A program made the position numbers and the translations under genes. From Persicaria tinctoria (lineage: Eukaryota > Streptophyta > Magnoliopsida > Caryophyllales > Polygonaceae), in the NCBI GenBank assembly GCA_037127255.1, contig JBANSL010000016.1, forward strand, positions 5,396,501-5,460,500: a DNA stretch of 64,000 nt. The letters run 5' to 3'. Below, one piece after another: positions 1 through 11,000 of the stretch. Under the pieces are notes generated by a model. The model saw nothing but the letters and a program-made list of their open reading frames with translations. It had not been told where the DNA came from and made no database searches. The first letter of the stretch is position 1, and each line of letters starts with the position of its first letter.

Positions 1-2433
1 ATTCCATGACTAGCAAATGCCGAAGAAATTGGGGTGTCAGGATCAAGTTCCGAATATGGCACAAGACCGACAATCACAACAGATACCATCATGTATAATG
101 CGCAACATATTGACAATGCTAATGTGATGCCCAATGGTAGATCCCTCTGTGGGTTTTTTACCTGTTGAATGATAAAAACAAACAAATCTTCAACACTCAT
201 TGAGCTGATAGCTGAAGGCATTTAGCATTCATCAATTAACTCGAAAAACGCAGATACCTCTTCAGCAGTGCTTGGTATGCAGTCAAAACCAATGTATGCA
301 AAGAAAACCGTAGCTGACCCAGCAAGCACTCCATTTATCCCAAGCGGGAAGATCCTACCGATACAGCAGTAAAGATCATGACTACACCGACTGATATTAG
401 TTTACGACTATTTGGTAAATGAAAAGGTGGAATCGCTTACCCTCCAGGGAGATCATATCCGGGCCATCCAGTTTTAAAACATAGATAGCCACCTACAACT
501 ATGATGAATCCCAAGACACCTAAATTTATCGATGTAACAACTGCTTGTACCACTGCACTCTGAGCAATAGCAGAAATTGAGTTTAAAGAAGTGAGTTATA
601 AAATTCAAAAGGACAACACCAGTCGGATACACAAGGAGAAAAAAAGGATAAAAGAAACGTTACCTCTTTGATTCCCAAACACAAGAACCCTGTAACAATA
701 AAGATCAGAATTGCTGCGAGTGGGTCAACTAAAATATCAAGAAAAGGTATGTAATGATGCGACAGGAAAGCGGGCAAGCTGTCCTTGCCGCCAAATAGCA
801 AGGCCTGAAGAGAAGTGAAAAGGGTAAAATGTTAAGGCCACAAGACAAAAGCTAAATGATTAATCCAAGCATACAGACACTAAAAGCAGGTCAAACAAGG
901 ATTACATCATAATTCATAAAACAGCTAATCATAATTGTATACTGCACAATATGATCAGAAGTGAGCGTGAAGGAAGTGTATGATAAGGGACTTCTGAGAA
1001 ATCAACAGATGGAATCAGAATGTTTGCTACAATAAAGAAATACAGGAACACCAGCATACCAGATTAGGCGAGATGCCACGGGAAATTGCAGAACCGCCAA
1101 TAGTATATTCAAGCATCAAAGCCCATCCTATTAACCAAGCAACGCTGCAGATTGGTAGAAGTGCCACCATCAGTGCAAATTCATCATATCAAAAAGTATC
1201 CTTTTTTAATGTTAGAGTTGCTCAAAGGAAAAAAGAGTTGCAGTATCCTTTTAGGTTTCACCAGATATGAACATCGCTATCTAACCCTGAGAGACATGGA
1301 TAAATGCAACAACAAGAACTTGAAGTTTATCAGAAGGTATATAAGGAAATTACCCTTCTCCAGCGCATACATATGAATAATGGTAGGCATTCCCGGCAGA
1401 AGGGATCCGACTAGAAAGCTCAGCATAGCAAACAGCAGAGAGGCCAGCTGCCAAAGCAGCTAAGAGAAAGGAAAAGCCAAGGGCTGGCCCAGAAAACTCT
1501 CTGGCTACTGTACCAACAAGGATGTAAATTCCAGCACCAATAGTTGTACCAATTCCTGCATTAAACATTCATAAAATGCTCTTGATTAATCAACTATTAC
1601 AAAATGCAACAGTCAGAGGTTGTAATCAATAATCTTCCATGGTTAGGGATATTTGGGTCCCCCCTTAAATCCACCTTCCCCTATCCACATAACTTGAAGT
1701 GCACAAGCCACTGCAAAATAGAACATGTAAAGAACCTAAAAGGCTACAATCATAACCATCTGATGGCAACTGATTGAACCTGGGCAAGCAAAGCTTCCCA
1801 CAAAGTGGAGCCACAGGGTCCAAAACTCTACTGCCTCCAATTAATAAAGCATTTCCCTTTTCTAAAACTACATCATTCTCCGGATTTTTTCATAAATTTT
1901 ACTACACCCACTACACAGTTTATAACCTATCAAAAGATTTTAAAAAGTAAGCAAAACATAAATCAATAAAGACTATTATCATACAATTCACTACCTAAAA
2001 AATATAAAAGATCATCTATTGTTCGATCAAAATTTATCCAGAAAGTGTCCTTTAATGAGGATTACTCGGGAAAAATAAGAACATGCAATCCAACAGGCAA
2101 CAGGAATTAGATAGTTGTAAACAATCAGTTCTCAAATAGCAGCTGAAGCAAAAAAAAAAACTAAATTGAAAAGGAATTCAACAAATTGAAAGAAAGGTGA
2201 GAAATCAAAAGAGAGGATGTACCAATAGCAGTAACATCAAGAACAGATAGAGCTTTGGCCAATTGAGGGCCACCTGAACTGGCAGTGACTGAATCTGAGC
2301 GGCCATAAGCACAATCTGAAACCCGTTTCCTTCTTATAAAGCATCTCCAAAAATCACCTAAAATGCCAAACCCACCAATGCCACCCCCAAATCCGAAGCC
2401 CTTGGCTGAATTTGAGTCAGCGGCGTAATTCAT
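1..2433 (-). CDS. Cationic amino acid transporter, CAT2/CAT4-like (3' end outside window)
   Basis: Multi-pass membrane permease of the plant CAT family (APC superfamily). Family members of the CAT2-4 type move cationic and other amino acids, mostly at the tonoplast. Seven exons read on the minus strand: 2433-2223, 1555-1354, 1144-1060, 804-664, 559-441, 354-258 and 161 to beyond base 1. All have GT-AG borders and phases add up. The N-terminus is hydrophilic with a basic RRKRV segment; then come family motifs [57 protein letters not shown] and [12 protein letters not shown]. The start at 2433 (MNYAADS) is preferred because it lies just before the conserved N-terminal basic segment; an upstream in-frame start at 2499 would add 22 residues. 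About the first half to two thirds of a roughly 600-residue protein is present. The exact paralogue (CAT2, 3 or 4) is an inference. Confidence 0.94.
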
Positions 2434-3642
2434 CTGAATTTCAGAAGAAACCCTTATTAAGAATTCAGTGTTGTACTCGTTTGGTTTGATTTCGACCAAA
2501 AAAGCTCGCTTGGTTTGCTGGAAATTTAATTCGGAAGAGATATGCGATACAGAACTTACCGCTGATGGGGTTTGAAGGAAGTGGGCAGTGGAAGACCAAC
2601 ACCAGTTTCGATCATTGATTAATACAGTATTTAATTTTTATATTTGTATTCCTGATCAATTGAATCTTTAAAACTCCAATAGTCCAGTCCAATCCAATCC
2701 AACCAATCTACGGAGTATCTTTCTATCTATTTATCTAATTATTTTATTCGTCTAATGATTTGTCTTTTCTTCAAGGGCATGGCTGCATTCACGCACACAC
2801 CAATACATGTCTACATACAATTTAGGGCCATGACCCAACAAATTAAAATAAAAATAATAAAAATATTTAGGGCAAATTGTACAAATCACAGTTTATTTCG
2901 ATTATTCGGTACAAAATTATCATTCATCTTTAATCGTTCTGTAATTATTTAGGCCCCTCGAAAAAACGCGGTACCAAAATGAGGCAAAATGGCAAATCCC
3001 CTAAATTCACAGTAATAGGAAATGTGTTTTGTACAGAAATTGAGTGGGACAAAGACAAACTAACACGTAACTGGACGCCCAAGTTAACAAAAGGAAGATA
3101 AGCCCTCCACCTCACAAAAGTTGAAACCTTGTCAAGTTTTTAAATTCCCTCTCACTGTCCCGATCCTGAATGACAATTCTACAGCTAGACATTCAAGATC
3201 AATATCTACAACAGAAGCTGGGGAAAACATGAAAGACCCAGTCACCCAGATCATTCAACAACTCGTACATCGGTACATGGTACAGATGCTTGTTCTTCTA
3301 AGTCTTCTTCTTAATCTGCCTACAAATTACCTCAAACACAATTCTTCAAACCTCACATTAAGCTGCCTTCGAGAATCTCAGAGCAGAAGCCACAAGCTTG
3401 GCTCGTACTGCTGCTTTTGCGTTTTCATCACGAGCCCAGAACACTAAGTTCACCCTCTCCACCAGCTAATATGTTCAGGACTTCCGACTGCTGTATTCAG
3501 CAATTCTGTTTCAGATACCCGATTTGTTTTGAATGTTGAACAGCTGCATCAAAAGAGGCAATTTGGGGGAACACGTGTAAGCAGCCAGGAAAATGGAGTC
3601 AAAAGACTCAAAACAGATACAATCAACTAATCAAGACACACC
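2434..3642. other. Spacer: CAT 5' flank and MATH-BTB 3' UTR
   Basis: The two neighbouring genes are tandem on the minus strand, so this stretch holds the CAT leader and promoter (from about 2434 rightwards) and the 3' UTR of the MATH-BTB gene (leftwards from 3642). A minus-strand open frame of about 35 codons ends at 3383 (…ENAKAAVRAKLVASALRF…); it has an acceptor-like AG in front but I could not join it in frame to the MATH-BTB exons. No transposon ends were seen. Confidence 0.5.
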
Positions 3643-5806
3643 TTAGGATTCATCCTGGATGTTCAGATTTTCAATTCCTCGAGGTTCTCCTGAATAATAA
3701 ACAAAGCTTAGTAAACATGGTAACAACTGTGCAATAAAAATATCCATTTCATACCCAGTCATAGATTTTTTTGAAGAAACTGCTGTTCAAGGCTTTTAGA
3801 AATAAAATGTTATGATATTAATGAACGGGAAAGAAACACTGATTCAATTTATAAACAAGGGATGCGATGTACAAATGTACAATATACATGAGAGAAAGGA
3901 GTCAAAGCTTCAATCTTCGCACCTCAAAGCATACTTAAATCATGCAATTATTAGGTCCTCAATTTCCTGTATATCATCAACCCGATGGATGTCGAAAACG
4001 GTATTAAAGCAGTTATGTGTTTGTCATGGTAGCATAGCATCTCACAATAACAGTAGGGTTTAGCTGCTGCAAGATTAAGCTATAGCTGCATTTTGGATAA
4101 TCATCTACGGGTAGATTACTAGTTCTAAAGCAAGCAAATTTTATAGTTTGTAAAACATACAGGGAATAGAAACCCACTACTCTACTGAAAAAAGAGAGGC
4201 TTAAATCACATTATGGACTCTCATAAAGAAGCCACACGCTCTTGCCAAGGAAGCAGCTTGAGGGGAAAAGAGGTAACAGACAAAGATGCACCTCGAGGAG
4301 TAACCCAATTCTAGGACCCATTGTATGTTCTTCAAGACAGATAAAGTTACTGATCACTCCATGACCGATTTAAGGATTATTGTGAAATGTGAATGCTTAG
4401 ACACAACCACTCTGATGACGAGTTAAAGACCACAGCCTTTCCAAGGGTAACTCGAAAAAGAACCTTAAATGATCTACAATACTTCATTCCATAAAAGAGA
4501 TAAATGAAAGGTATTTATAGCTCAGATACATTTGCTTAACTGTCCGAGTGATATCCAACTTCAATTCTCGAATAACTTTCACATAAAGGTTTCTTTCTAT
4601 AAGGGCATTCTCCAGGCAATCTAAATAGATAGGAATACTTACCAACAAGGTTATCTGCTCCAAATTTCAGGCAAGCAGATTTTAATTCCCAGGCATGGCA
4701 AAGATCCGCCAGGTGAAGAATATCGGCAACAGATTCCACAGATATATGCTTGCTGAGAAAAGATTCACACATCAATTGAAGTCTACTCAACTCGTAGGTT
4801 TGTGCCACAGCCAACAATTTAGCAGCTACTGAGTCACGGATTGCTGTCGTGGAAGATGAAGTGGATGATAGCAAATCCTCATCAGCAACAAGACAGTCTC
4901 TATATATATAATGAAGCATAGCCTGCACAAGCAGTCAATTAAGGGGGGAAATGGCTACACAAAGAACAAAATCAATAAATTCACACTACCTTAAAAACCC
5001 TAGGATCAATATCCTTGACAACTACTTCCTCGTCACTTTCCTGAATCCTGCCCAAAATTTCAGCTTCAAATTTTGGGGATCTGGCTGATAACACCAGCTT
5101 ATGAGCAATGAAACGTTCTCCAGCAACATTGAAAACTGCATCTGAAAATTCATCATTCTCTAACAACATTCCAAAATGTGCACCAATATCAGAGGTCGGA
5201 ACCTGTATAGAAGGCAACCTAGACCATTCAGTTTCTGATACCACAACTCCAACAGTACAATTTATCTTCAAGCAATCATCCTTGAGAAAATCTGACGTCT
5301 CCAACATCGCCCGCCTATAGAACCGCTTGTAACCCCTGCCAAATATGAAAACATGAGTCGAAACAAGAACAAAGCTGCGAAATCAGTAATTCAGCAAGCC
5401 AGATGACTAACCACATGCTCCCTCTGTACTTGAGCGTGTAGGGGCCGCTCTCGAGGGAGCGATCGAAGTGGCTATGGACCTTGTGCTTGCCGCGGCCGCT
5501 CTGATCGAGGAGCGTCAACTCGAACAAAGCCCTAACGTCGGTGCCCTCGCTGGCGAGGGCGATGAAGACGGAGACGTAATTGGAGTGGTCCTCGGGGTTC
5601 TTGCCGTCGGGGTAGAAGTAGATGGCCCACTGGTATCCGCCGACGGTGAAATTGTCGCTGGCGAGGTACTTGCCGATCCCGATGCCCTTGGAGAGCGAAT
5701 ACCCCGTGATCACGAAGTGGTGGGAGCCGTTGACGGTGTGAGTCACCGACCGTGAGCTCGACGGCGATGAGACGGCAACGGCGGCGGATTCGGTGGCCCT
5801 TGACAT
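3643..5806 (-). CDS. BTB/POZ and MATH domain protein (BPM), CUL3 substrate adaptor
   Basis: BPM proteins bind targets (for example HD-ZIP, ERF and PP2C proteins) through MATH and bind CUL3 through BTB, giving ubiquitination. Exons on the minus strand: 5806-5412, 5335-4990, 4922-4643 and a proposed last exon 3689-3643. The MATH domain lies at about residues 23-150 ([20 protein letters not shown], then [18 protein letters not shown]). The BTB domain lies at about 195-310 ([30 protein letters not shown]). It is followed by the first helices of the BACK-like region ([27 protein letters not shown]). Exons 1-3 are certain. The last exon is the weak point: family members normally continue with a GFEYLKE…SELLKTVAGCEE segment, which I cannot find. 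The only phase-compatible exon found adds [14 protein letters not shown] and a stop, giving 355 residues instead of about 400. Confidence 0.9.
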
Positions 5807-6382
5807 GGTGAGGGAATGAGGGATAGAGATTGATTGCGTGGAAATTTGGGGGATTTGGTGGAGGATGAGAGGGAAATTGAAGGCGGGAAATTAGGGCAAC
5901 GGGGTTTACCGCGAACGGAAAATGTTTGGAGGCAATTTGGGGATTGTCGGAGCGATTTACCGGTGAGATGACGTGTCTCGGTCTTCTTTGCTTCGTGTCA
6001 GGGTAGGTAGGTTAAATTGAATCTTGTGGATAAATACACACAGTGCACCGGGGGAGATGGTAGGTTTAGGGTATAGTTTTGGGATCTATCTATCTATCGT
6101 CTCACTCTTATGGATGTTGTCTCGTTAGTTATTAGGTCCGATCTTCGTATTCTTGTTTACAATGACTCGATGCTTACAACGGTGTTGACTCTTCAAGGGA
6201 AACAAAATTTATTGAGTTATATTATACGTGTAATTGAACCTGGTCTTAGAAATAATAGAGATCAAATCATTATAGGTTGTATGAGGAGTGACATATAGTT
6301 TACGAGAAATATTCGAATAGTAAGAGATTGAAGATTATCTGAATGTTTGAAAATATGTTAAAACTAATCCCCTAGATGATAA
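5807..6382. promoter_or_regulatory. MATH-BTB leader and promoter region
   Basis: This G-rich leader lies immediately upstream of the minus-strand BPM start. Beyond about 6000 it becomes ordinary AT-rich intergenic DNA with a short run of ATCT repeats near 6087. No clear TATA box or other gene was recognised. Confidence 0.4.
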
Positions 6383-7542
6383 CATGACCTAGCATGTATG
6401 TGACCTAAAACGCTCTCAAATTGAGAGTCTTTCGGCTTGCCGCCGCCGCCCCAATCCACCATGGCCTTCTAAGCTTCCATGGCTTCTCCTGCTCCCGGTT
6501 ACCGCTCCCTTGGCCAGTACTGCCTCACCGGCCTTCCTCCTGCTCCCGTTGCCATCATCCATGGCCCGTCGCCTCCCACCGTGGCTTGTTTCCTTTCATC
6601 GCCTGATGCTTCTCCTTGCTAACGCCCACCGCCTCGCCGCCTCTCCGTAGCCTTGGTCCCCCTCTCCTGCTTACGGGATCCTCTCCCCGTCAGCCTTGGC
6701 TCCGCCCTCTGGCGCCGCCGACCTTGACTATATTGGCTTGATTCCGCCGATGTTAAGCATTGTTCCAACGCCTCTCCTGGCCACCTTCTTTTCCAGCCTC
6801 CTCCACCTCCTTTCGCTTGATTTCGCCTTGCTTCCGGCCCCTCCTTCGAGGTCGCCCTTGGCTCTAGCCTCGGCTCCGTCCTCAGTTCTCGGCAGCTTCA
6901 TTGGCTCCCCTTAGCGGTCCTTGCTCAGGCTTTGTATTTCGCCTTCTTAGGGTTTCTCCTTTCCAGTTCGTCCTTCCTTTCCTATGCCTTTGGATTGTTG
7001 TCTCAATTTCTTGCTTTGTCCCGTCTCAATCGCCTCTATTTAGACTACCTAGTAGTCGCTTACGATCTCGTTATCGTCCTTGAGGATTTGAGAATGTGTG
7101 GGGTTTTGATTTGAGCAGTGGTTTGACTTGGGTTTGGTTTTGCGGTCTGGTGTGCTGTGTTATTCTTGTTGTGATGCAGGGCTCATGTGAATGGTGTTTG
7201 ATTTGCTGTATCCGAAGACGTCGTGGATTTGCGATCGATATCTGATGGCTCTTCAGAGTCCATAATCTGAGATGTCCGCTTGTGTCCCCAGAGCTCTCTG
7301 TGTGCGTCCTCCGTTAGCTGATTGATTCGTTTGTCGTGTTGCTTTTGTTTTATGGTGTAGGATAGCTAGCACTTTTATTTTATTTTCGCACTTTCATTTT
7401 TGTCATTTGCTTCGGTTATTTGCTTTGGTTATACATGATGGGTAGTCCATCTACCGGCTTGTCCGGTCTCTCGGTTTCTCTAGGCTTGTCTATAGAACCG
7501 AATTCTTATCTTGCTTTAAAAAAAAAACACGACCTAGCACGT
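6383..7542 (+). mobile_element. Non-autonomous LINE-derived retroposon with poly-A tail
   Basis: A GC-rich, pyrimidine-rich body (6398 to about 7515) ends in a run of ten A (7518-7527). It is flanked by imperfect direct repeats, 6383-6397 (catgacctagcatgt) and 7528-7542 (cacgacctagcacgt), which match at 13 of 15 positions. A poly-A tail with a long target-site duplication shows target-primed retroposition. The body resembles a plant L1 5' UTR joined to an L1 3' tail (…GGCTTGTCCGG… near 7458). No reverse transcriptase frame is present, so it must have been moved in trans. The open frames inside are not recognisable proteins. The family assignment is an inference; the retroposition structure is seen directly. 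Confidence 0.7.
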
Positions 7543-7682
7543 TGGTCACTTGGTCAGTATGAATACAAACAACATCCTCCCAACGTACACAACTCATCAT
7601 AATTAGCTTCCTTTACCAGTAGTTGGATAGAATGACATCTTTGTACCTATTAAATATTGGTTAGCAAGTAAGAGAAAGACGA

Positions 7683-9578
7683 TTGTCACCATATCTCTTC
7701 TTGCTGTGTGCCGAAGGATTATCGGGTATGATTAGGGTAAGTGAGTCACAGAACCGGTTAAGGGGGATCAAAATAGCGCCTGCAGCACCTTCGGTCTGCC
7801 ATCTTTTCTTCGTTGACGACTGTGTTCTTTTTCTGGGAGCAACTTGTCAACAGAGCTCAAAGCATATTATACATATCCTCCATAATTATGGAGCGGCATC
7901 CGGACAACAGGTAAATTTTTCGAAGTCTGAACTTTCGTTCAGTAAGAATGTCGATGTGGAGAAAAGGAAGGAATTGCAGGAACTTTTGGGCGTCAGGGAG
8001 GTGTCGAAACATGAAAGGTATCTAGGTCTACCAACTATGATAGGTAGATCGAAGAAAGTTATCTTTGAACAGCTGAAGGAGAGGGTATGGAAGAAGGTTA
8101 GGGGTTGGAAGCAGATTATACATATCCTCCATAATTATGGAGCGGCATCCGGACAACAGGTAAATTTTTCGAAGTCTGAACTTTCGTTCAGTAAGAATGT
8201 CGATGTGGAGAAAAGGAAGGAATTGCAGGAACTTTTGGGCGTCAGGGAGGTGTCGAAACATGAAAGGTATCTAGGTCTACCAACTATGATAGGTAGATCG
8301 AAGAAAGTTATCTTTGAACAGCTGAAGGAGAGGGTGTGGAAGAAGGTTAGGGGTTGGAAGGTAAAGACGTTGTCCAGAGCGGGGAAGGAAGTGTTGATCA
8401 AGTCAGTGGCTCAGGCTATTCCGACATATACCATGTCGTGTTTTCTTATCATGGGAGGACTATGTAAGGAAATTGAGATGATGCTTTGTAAGTTCTGGTG
8501 GGGAGAGAGTGAGGGGAAAAACAAAACTCATTGGATGGATTGGAGAAAGATGTGTAGATCAAAGGCTAAGGGCGGAATGGGTTTCAGAGACCTGGAGGTC
8601 TTTAATAAAGCCTTGCTAGCGAGACAAGCTTGGAGGATTGTAAAAGATCCCGACTCTATGTTGGCCAGGTTGTTGAAAGCGAGACACTATCCCCGAGGTG
8701 GTTTCGAGGAGGCAACGGCGAGTTATAATCCGAGCTACACCTGGCGTAGCATTTTATGTGGCCGTGAGGGGCTGTTAGAGGGGATGGTCTGGACTGTCGG
8801 CAATGGGTCCGAAATTAGGGTATGGGAGGATAGATGGATACCTCGACCGAAGAGTTTCAGGGTCCTCGGGAATTTTCTTGGAGGCGATCATGAGATGAGA
8901 GTCATTGATCTGATTGACTAGGAAACAGGAAGGTGGGATGAGGAACAACTCAATCGCTACTTGGTGCCATGTAATGCTGAGGAGATCCGACAAATTCGGC
9001 TTGTAGACCACCTGGCCAAGGATCAGCATACTTGGTACTATACAAAGAACGGAGTTTTCACTGTCAGATCGGCATACCACTTACTCCTTGAGAATTCTAT
9101 GAATAAAGGGGGATCCGAGGGGGCATCAGATGAATCCACGTCAGAACGGGCCTGGAAAGCTCTTTGGAAGCTAAAAGCGATACCGAAGGTGGTGTCTTTT
9201 GTTTGGAGAGCAGCTACGGGTATTTTACCTTGTAAATCAAATCTCGCCAGGCGGAAGATGGTTGAGGACGAGAGGTGCGATTTATGTGGTAAAGAGGAGA
9301 CAGGAAAACATGCCTTATTGGAGTGTAGGGCGATAAGGAAAGTGTGGAGCAGAACACCTTCCCTCGAGCGGTGCTGGCTCCGATCAAATTCCATTAAGGG
9401 TGAATTTGATGCAGTCTTCAATGAAGAACCCATCAAGGAGAGACAGTGTTGGGCAACAACGACGTGGTGCGTCTGGCGAGCGAGAAACACACGAATTTTT
9501 GAAGGGGTTAGAAAGCTACCGGCAGAAATTATACAGGAGGTTAACGAGCAGATCACTGAGTTTGCGATGCGAGTGTAA
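7683..9578 (+). pseudogene. LINE reverse transcriptase and zf-RVT relic
   Basis: One reading frame covers most of this stretch, broken by an in-frame TAG at 8919-8921. It begins just after the conserved QGDPLSP motif. It shows HLFFVDDCVLF (the FADD-type catalytic motif of plant L1 reverse transcriptase, here FVDD), then the thumb region (VKTLSRAGKEVLIKSVAQAI, CKFWWG), then the zinc-finger-like zf-RVT domain (SFVWRAATGILPCKSNLARR, CDLCGKEETGKHALLEC). The frame ends at TAA 9576-9578. An 83-residue segment of the palm is present twice. The missing N-terminal half, the internal stop and the duplication make it non-functional. Confidence 0.9.
7863..8360 (+). repeat. Tandem in-frame 249-bp duplication inside the LINE reverse transcriptase
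   Basis: Copy 1 is 7863-8111 and copy 2 is 8112-8360. They differ at only two positions (7865/8114 and 8087/8336). The unit is exactly 83 codons, so the frame is kept. The segments before each copy share the short sequence AAGCA, which fits a microhomology-mediated tandem duplication. Confidence 0.93.
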
Positions 9579-10006
9579 CTTCCGCCAGGACAACTGCAAT
9601 TGGAGTGGTGTGCAGGAATCACTTAGGGGAGCTGGTTTTTGGAGGCCAACGGGGGATTCAACAGACGAAATGTGTTGAAGTGGCTGAAGCGGAGAGCATA
9701 CGGTGGGCGTTGCAGCTTGCAAGGGAAAGAGGTATGCGGCATATACTTGTGGAATTCGATTGCCAGGCCCTGGTATCCAAGTTGTAGCAAGGGTGCAATG
9801 GACTAGGAGTTCTTTTCAACCTCACTGCAGTGATCAAGAAGCTGGAGGCGAATTTCGATTCTGTTGGCTGGAGCTTGGTGAGGAGAGAGGGCAATAAAGT
9901 AGCTCATGAATTTGCTAATTTGAGACCAATTTGTCATGCTTTGTTTTTTTCTATGTTTGATATTCCAAACAATGTTGCTGTAAGCTTGGTGAAGGATATG
10001 GAATGA
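9579..10006 (+). pseudogene. LINE-encoded RNase H domain relic
   Basis: After the reverse transcriptase stop, a frame-shifted continuation carries an RNase H-type segment common at the C-terminus of plant L1 elements: EAESIRWALQLARERG, VEFDCQALVSKL, then a stop at 9786-9788, then VRREGNKVAHEFAN and VSLVKDME. At least one frameshift and one stop break it. It belongs to the same insertion as the reverse transcriptase. Confidence 0.75.
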
Positions 10007-10223
10007 GAATTGGCTATTGCTAAAAAAAAAAAAAAAGAGAGAGAGAGAGAAAGACGACTTATATTAGCACTCGATAATTTAGTTGATAAGGTTAGGTGGT
10101 TATGTTTTTTGTCAAAAGGCTGGCAGGATAAACAGGTTGATGTTGGTGGCAGATTTATAACTATAATTATATCATAATCGGAGATGGAACTGAACTCATC
10201 CAAACTTATTTTCACAAAAGCTA

Positions 10224-11000
10224 CGGAGAACTAGGGATGGCAATTTCACCCGCATCCGACCCGAACCCGAATCACCCGACCCGAAAAAGTGGGTGAAAAC
10301 CCGAAAAAAAGCGGGTGGAAAGTGAATGTGGGTGAAGTGGATATGGGTGGTAGGTTGGGTGGGGTGAAGATTTTCTCCACCCACACCCGATCCACCACCC
10401 GACCCATCACCCGCCACCCGACCCGATCCATATAAAATATATATATATATTTTATATAAAAAATATATATTTTATATAAAATATATATATTTTATATATA
10501 AAAAAATATTTTATATAAAAAAATATATAAACTTTGTAAACCCTAATTTCCCTTCTCAGCTTCCTTTCATCCACGGGTCGTCACTCCGCCAACCCCTCTT
10601 GTGTGTCTCTCTCTGTTGTAATACGCTCGCTCAATCCTCCCTCCTTAGAGACTACATTCACACTCGCCGACGAGGGCCCGAGCAAGCAGTTGCTGCCGAC
10701 GATGCGCCTCACCCTCACTTGTGTTGTTTAAGACTTATGTATGTGTTTAATACTTATTTAAGACTTAAATGTGTAAGATAATCACATTTTATACACTATT
10801 TTGTGTACCAAATTGATTGGAATTCAATTACATGCATTTCACCCATATCTCACCCATTTCACCTGATCACCCGATGGATATGGACGAAGTGAATATGAGT
10901 GAAGTGGATATGGGTGGGGAAATGGGTCACCCATGCTGGGTCGGGTGAAACGGGGGTCCATCCACCCACCACCCGACCCATTGCCATCCCTACGGAGAAC
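10224..11000. mobile_element. Non-autonomous hAT transposon (761 bp)
   Basis: The element spans 10232-10992. Its terminal inverted repeats are TAGGGATGGCAAT at the left and ATTGCCATCCCTA at the right. Perfect 8-bp direct repeats cggagaac flank it (10224-10231 and 10993-11000), as expected for hAT. Subterminal regions are packed with short ACCCG/GGGTGA-type repeats, probably transposase-binding sites. The centre contains a long AT tract (10436-10540) and a short gene-like segment without a recognisable frame. No transposase is encoded. Confidence 0.92.

Larger units (their letters stand above)
7671..10057 (+). mobile_element. 5'-truncated LINE (L1 clade) with 12-bp target-site duplication
   Basis: The element body runs from 7683 to about 10045 and is flanked by identical 12-bp direct repeats agagaaagacga at 7671-7682 and 10046-10057. 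It starts inside the reverse transcriptase palm (…SPYLFLLCAEGLSG) and ends with a 14-A tail followed by a short GA run. Truncation at the 5' end, the 3' poly-A tail and the target duplication are the standard signature of LINE insertion. The upstream endonuclease and the fingers of the reverse transcriptase are missing, so this copy is dead. Confidence 0.88.

Noticed and set aside
2518..2560. Tiny 5' UTR intron upstream of the CAT start
   Set aside because: A GTAAGT and a TTTCCAG are present but only about 42 bases apart, below the usual minimum for plant introns.
5468..5755. 95-codon plus-strand frame opposite MATH-BTB exon 1
   Set aside because: It is the antisense shadow of the strongly conserved MATH-coding exon.
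6421..7114. Several 60-70 codon frames in the GC-rich retroposon body
   Set aside because: Low-complexity pyrimidine-rich DNA gives Ser/Pro/Leu frames in all phases. No domain seen.
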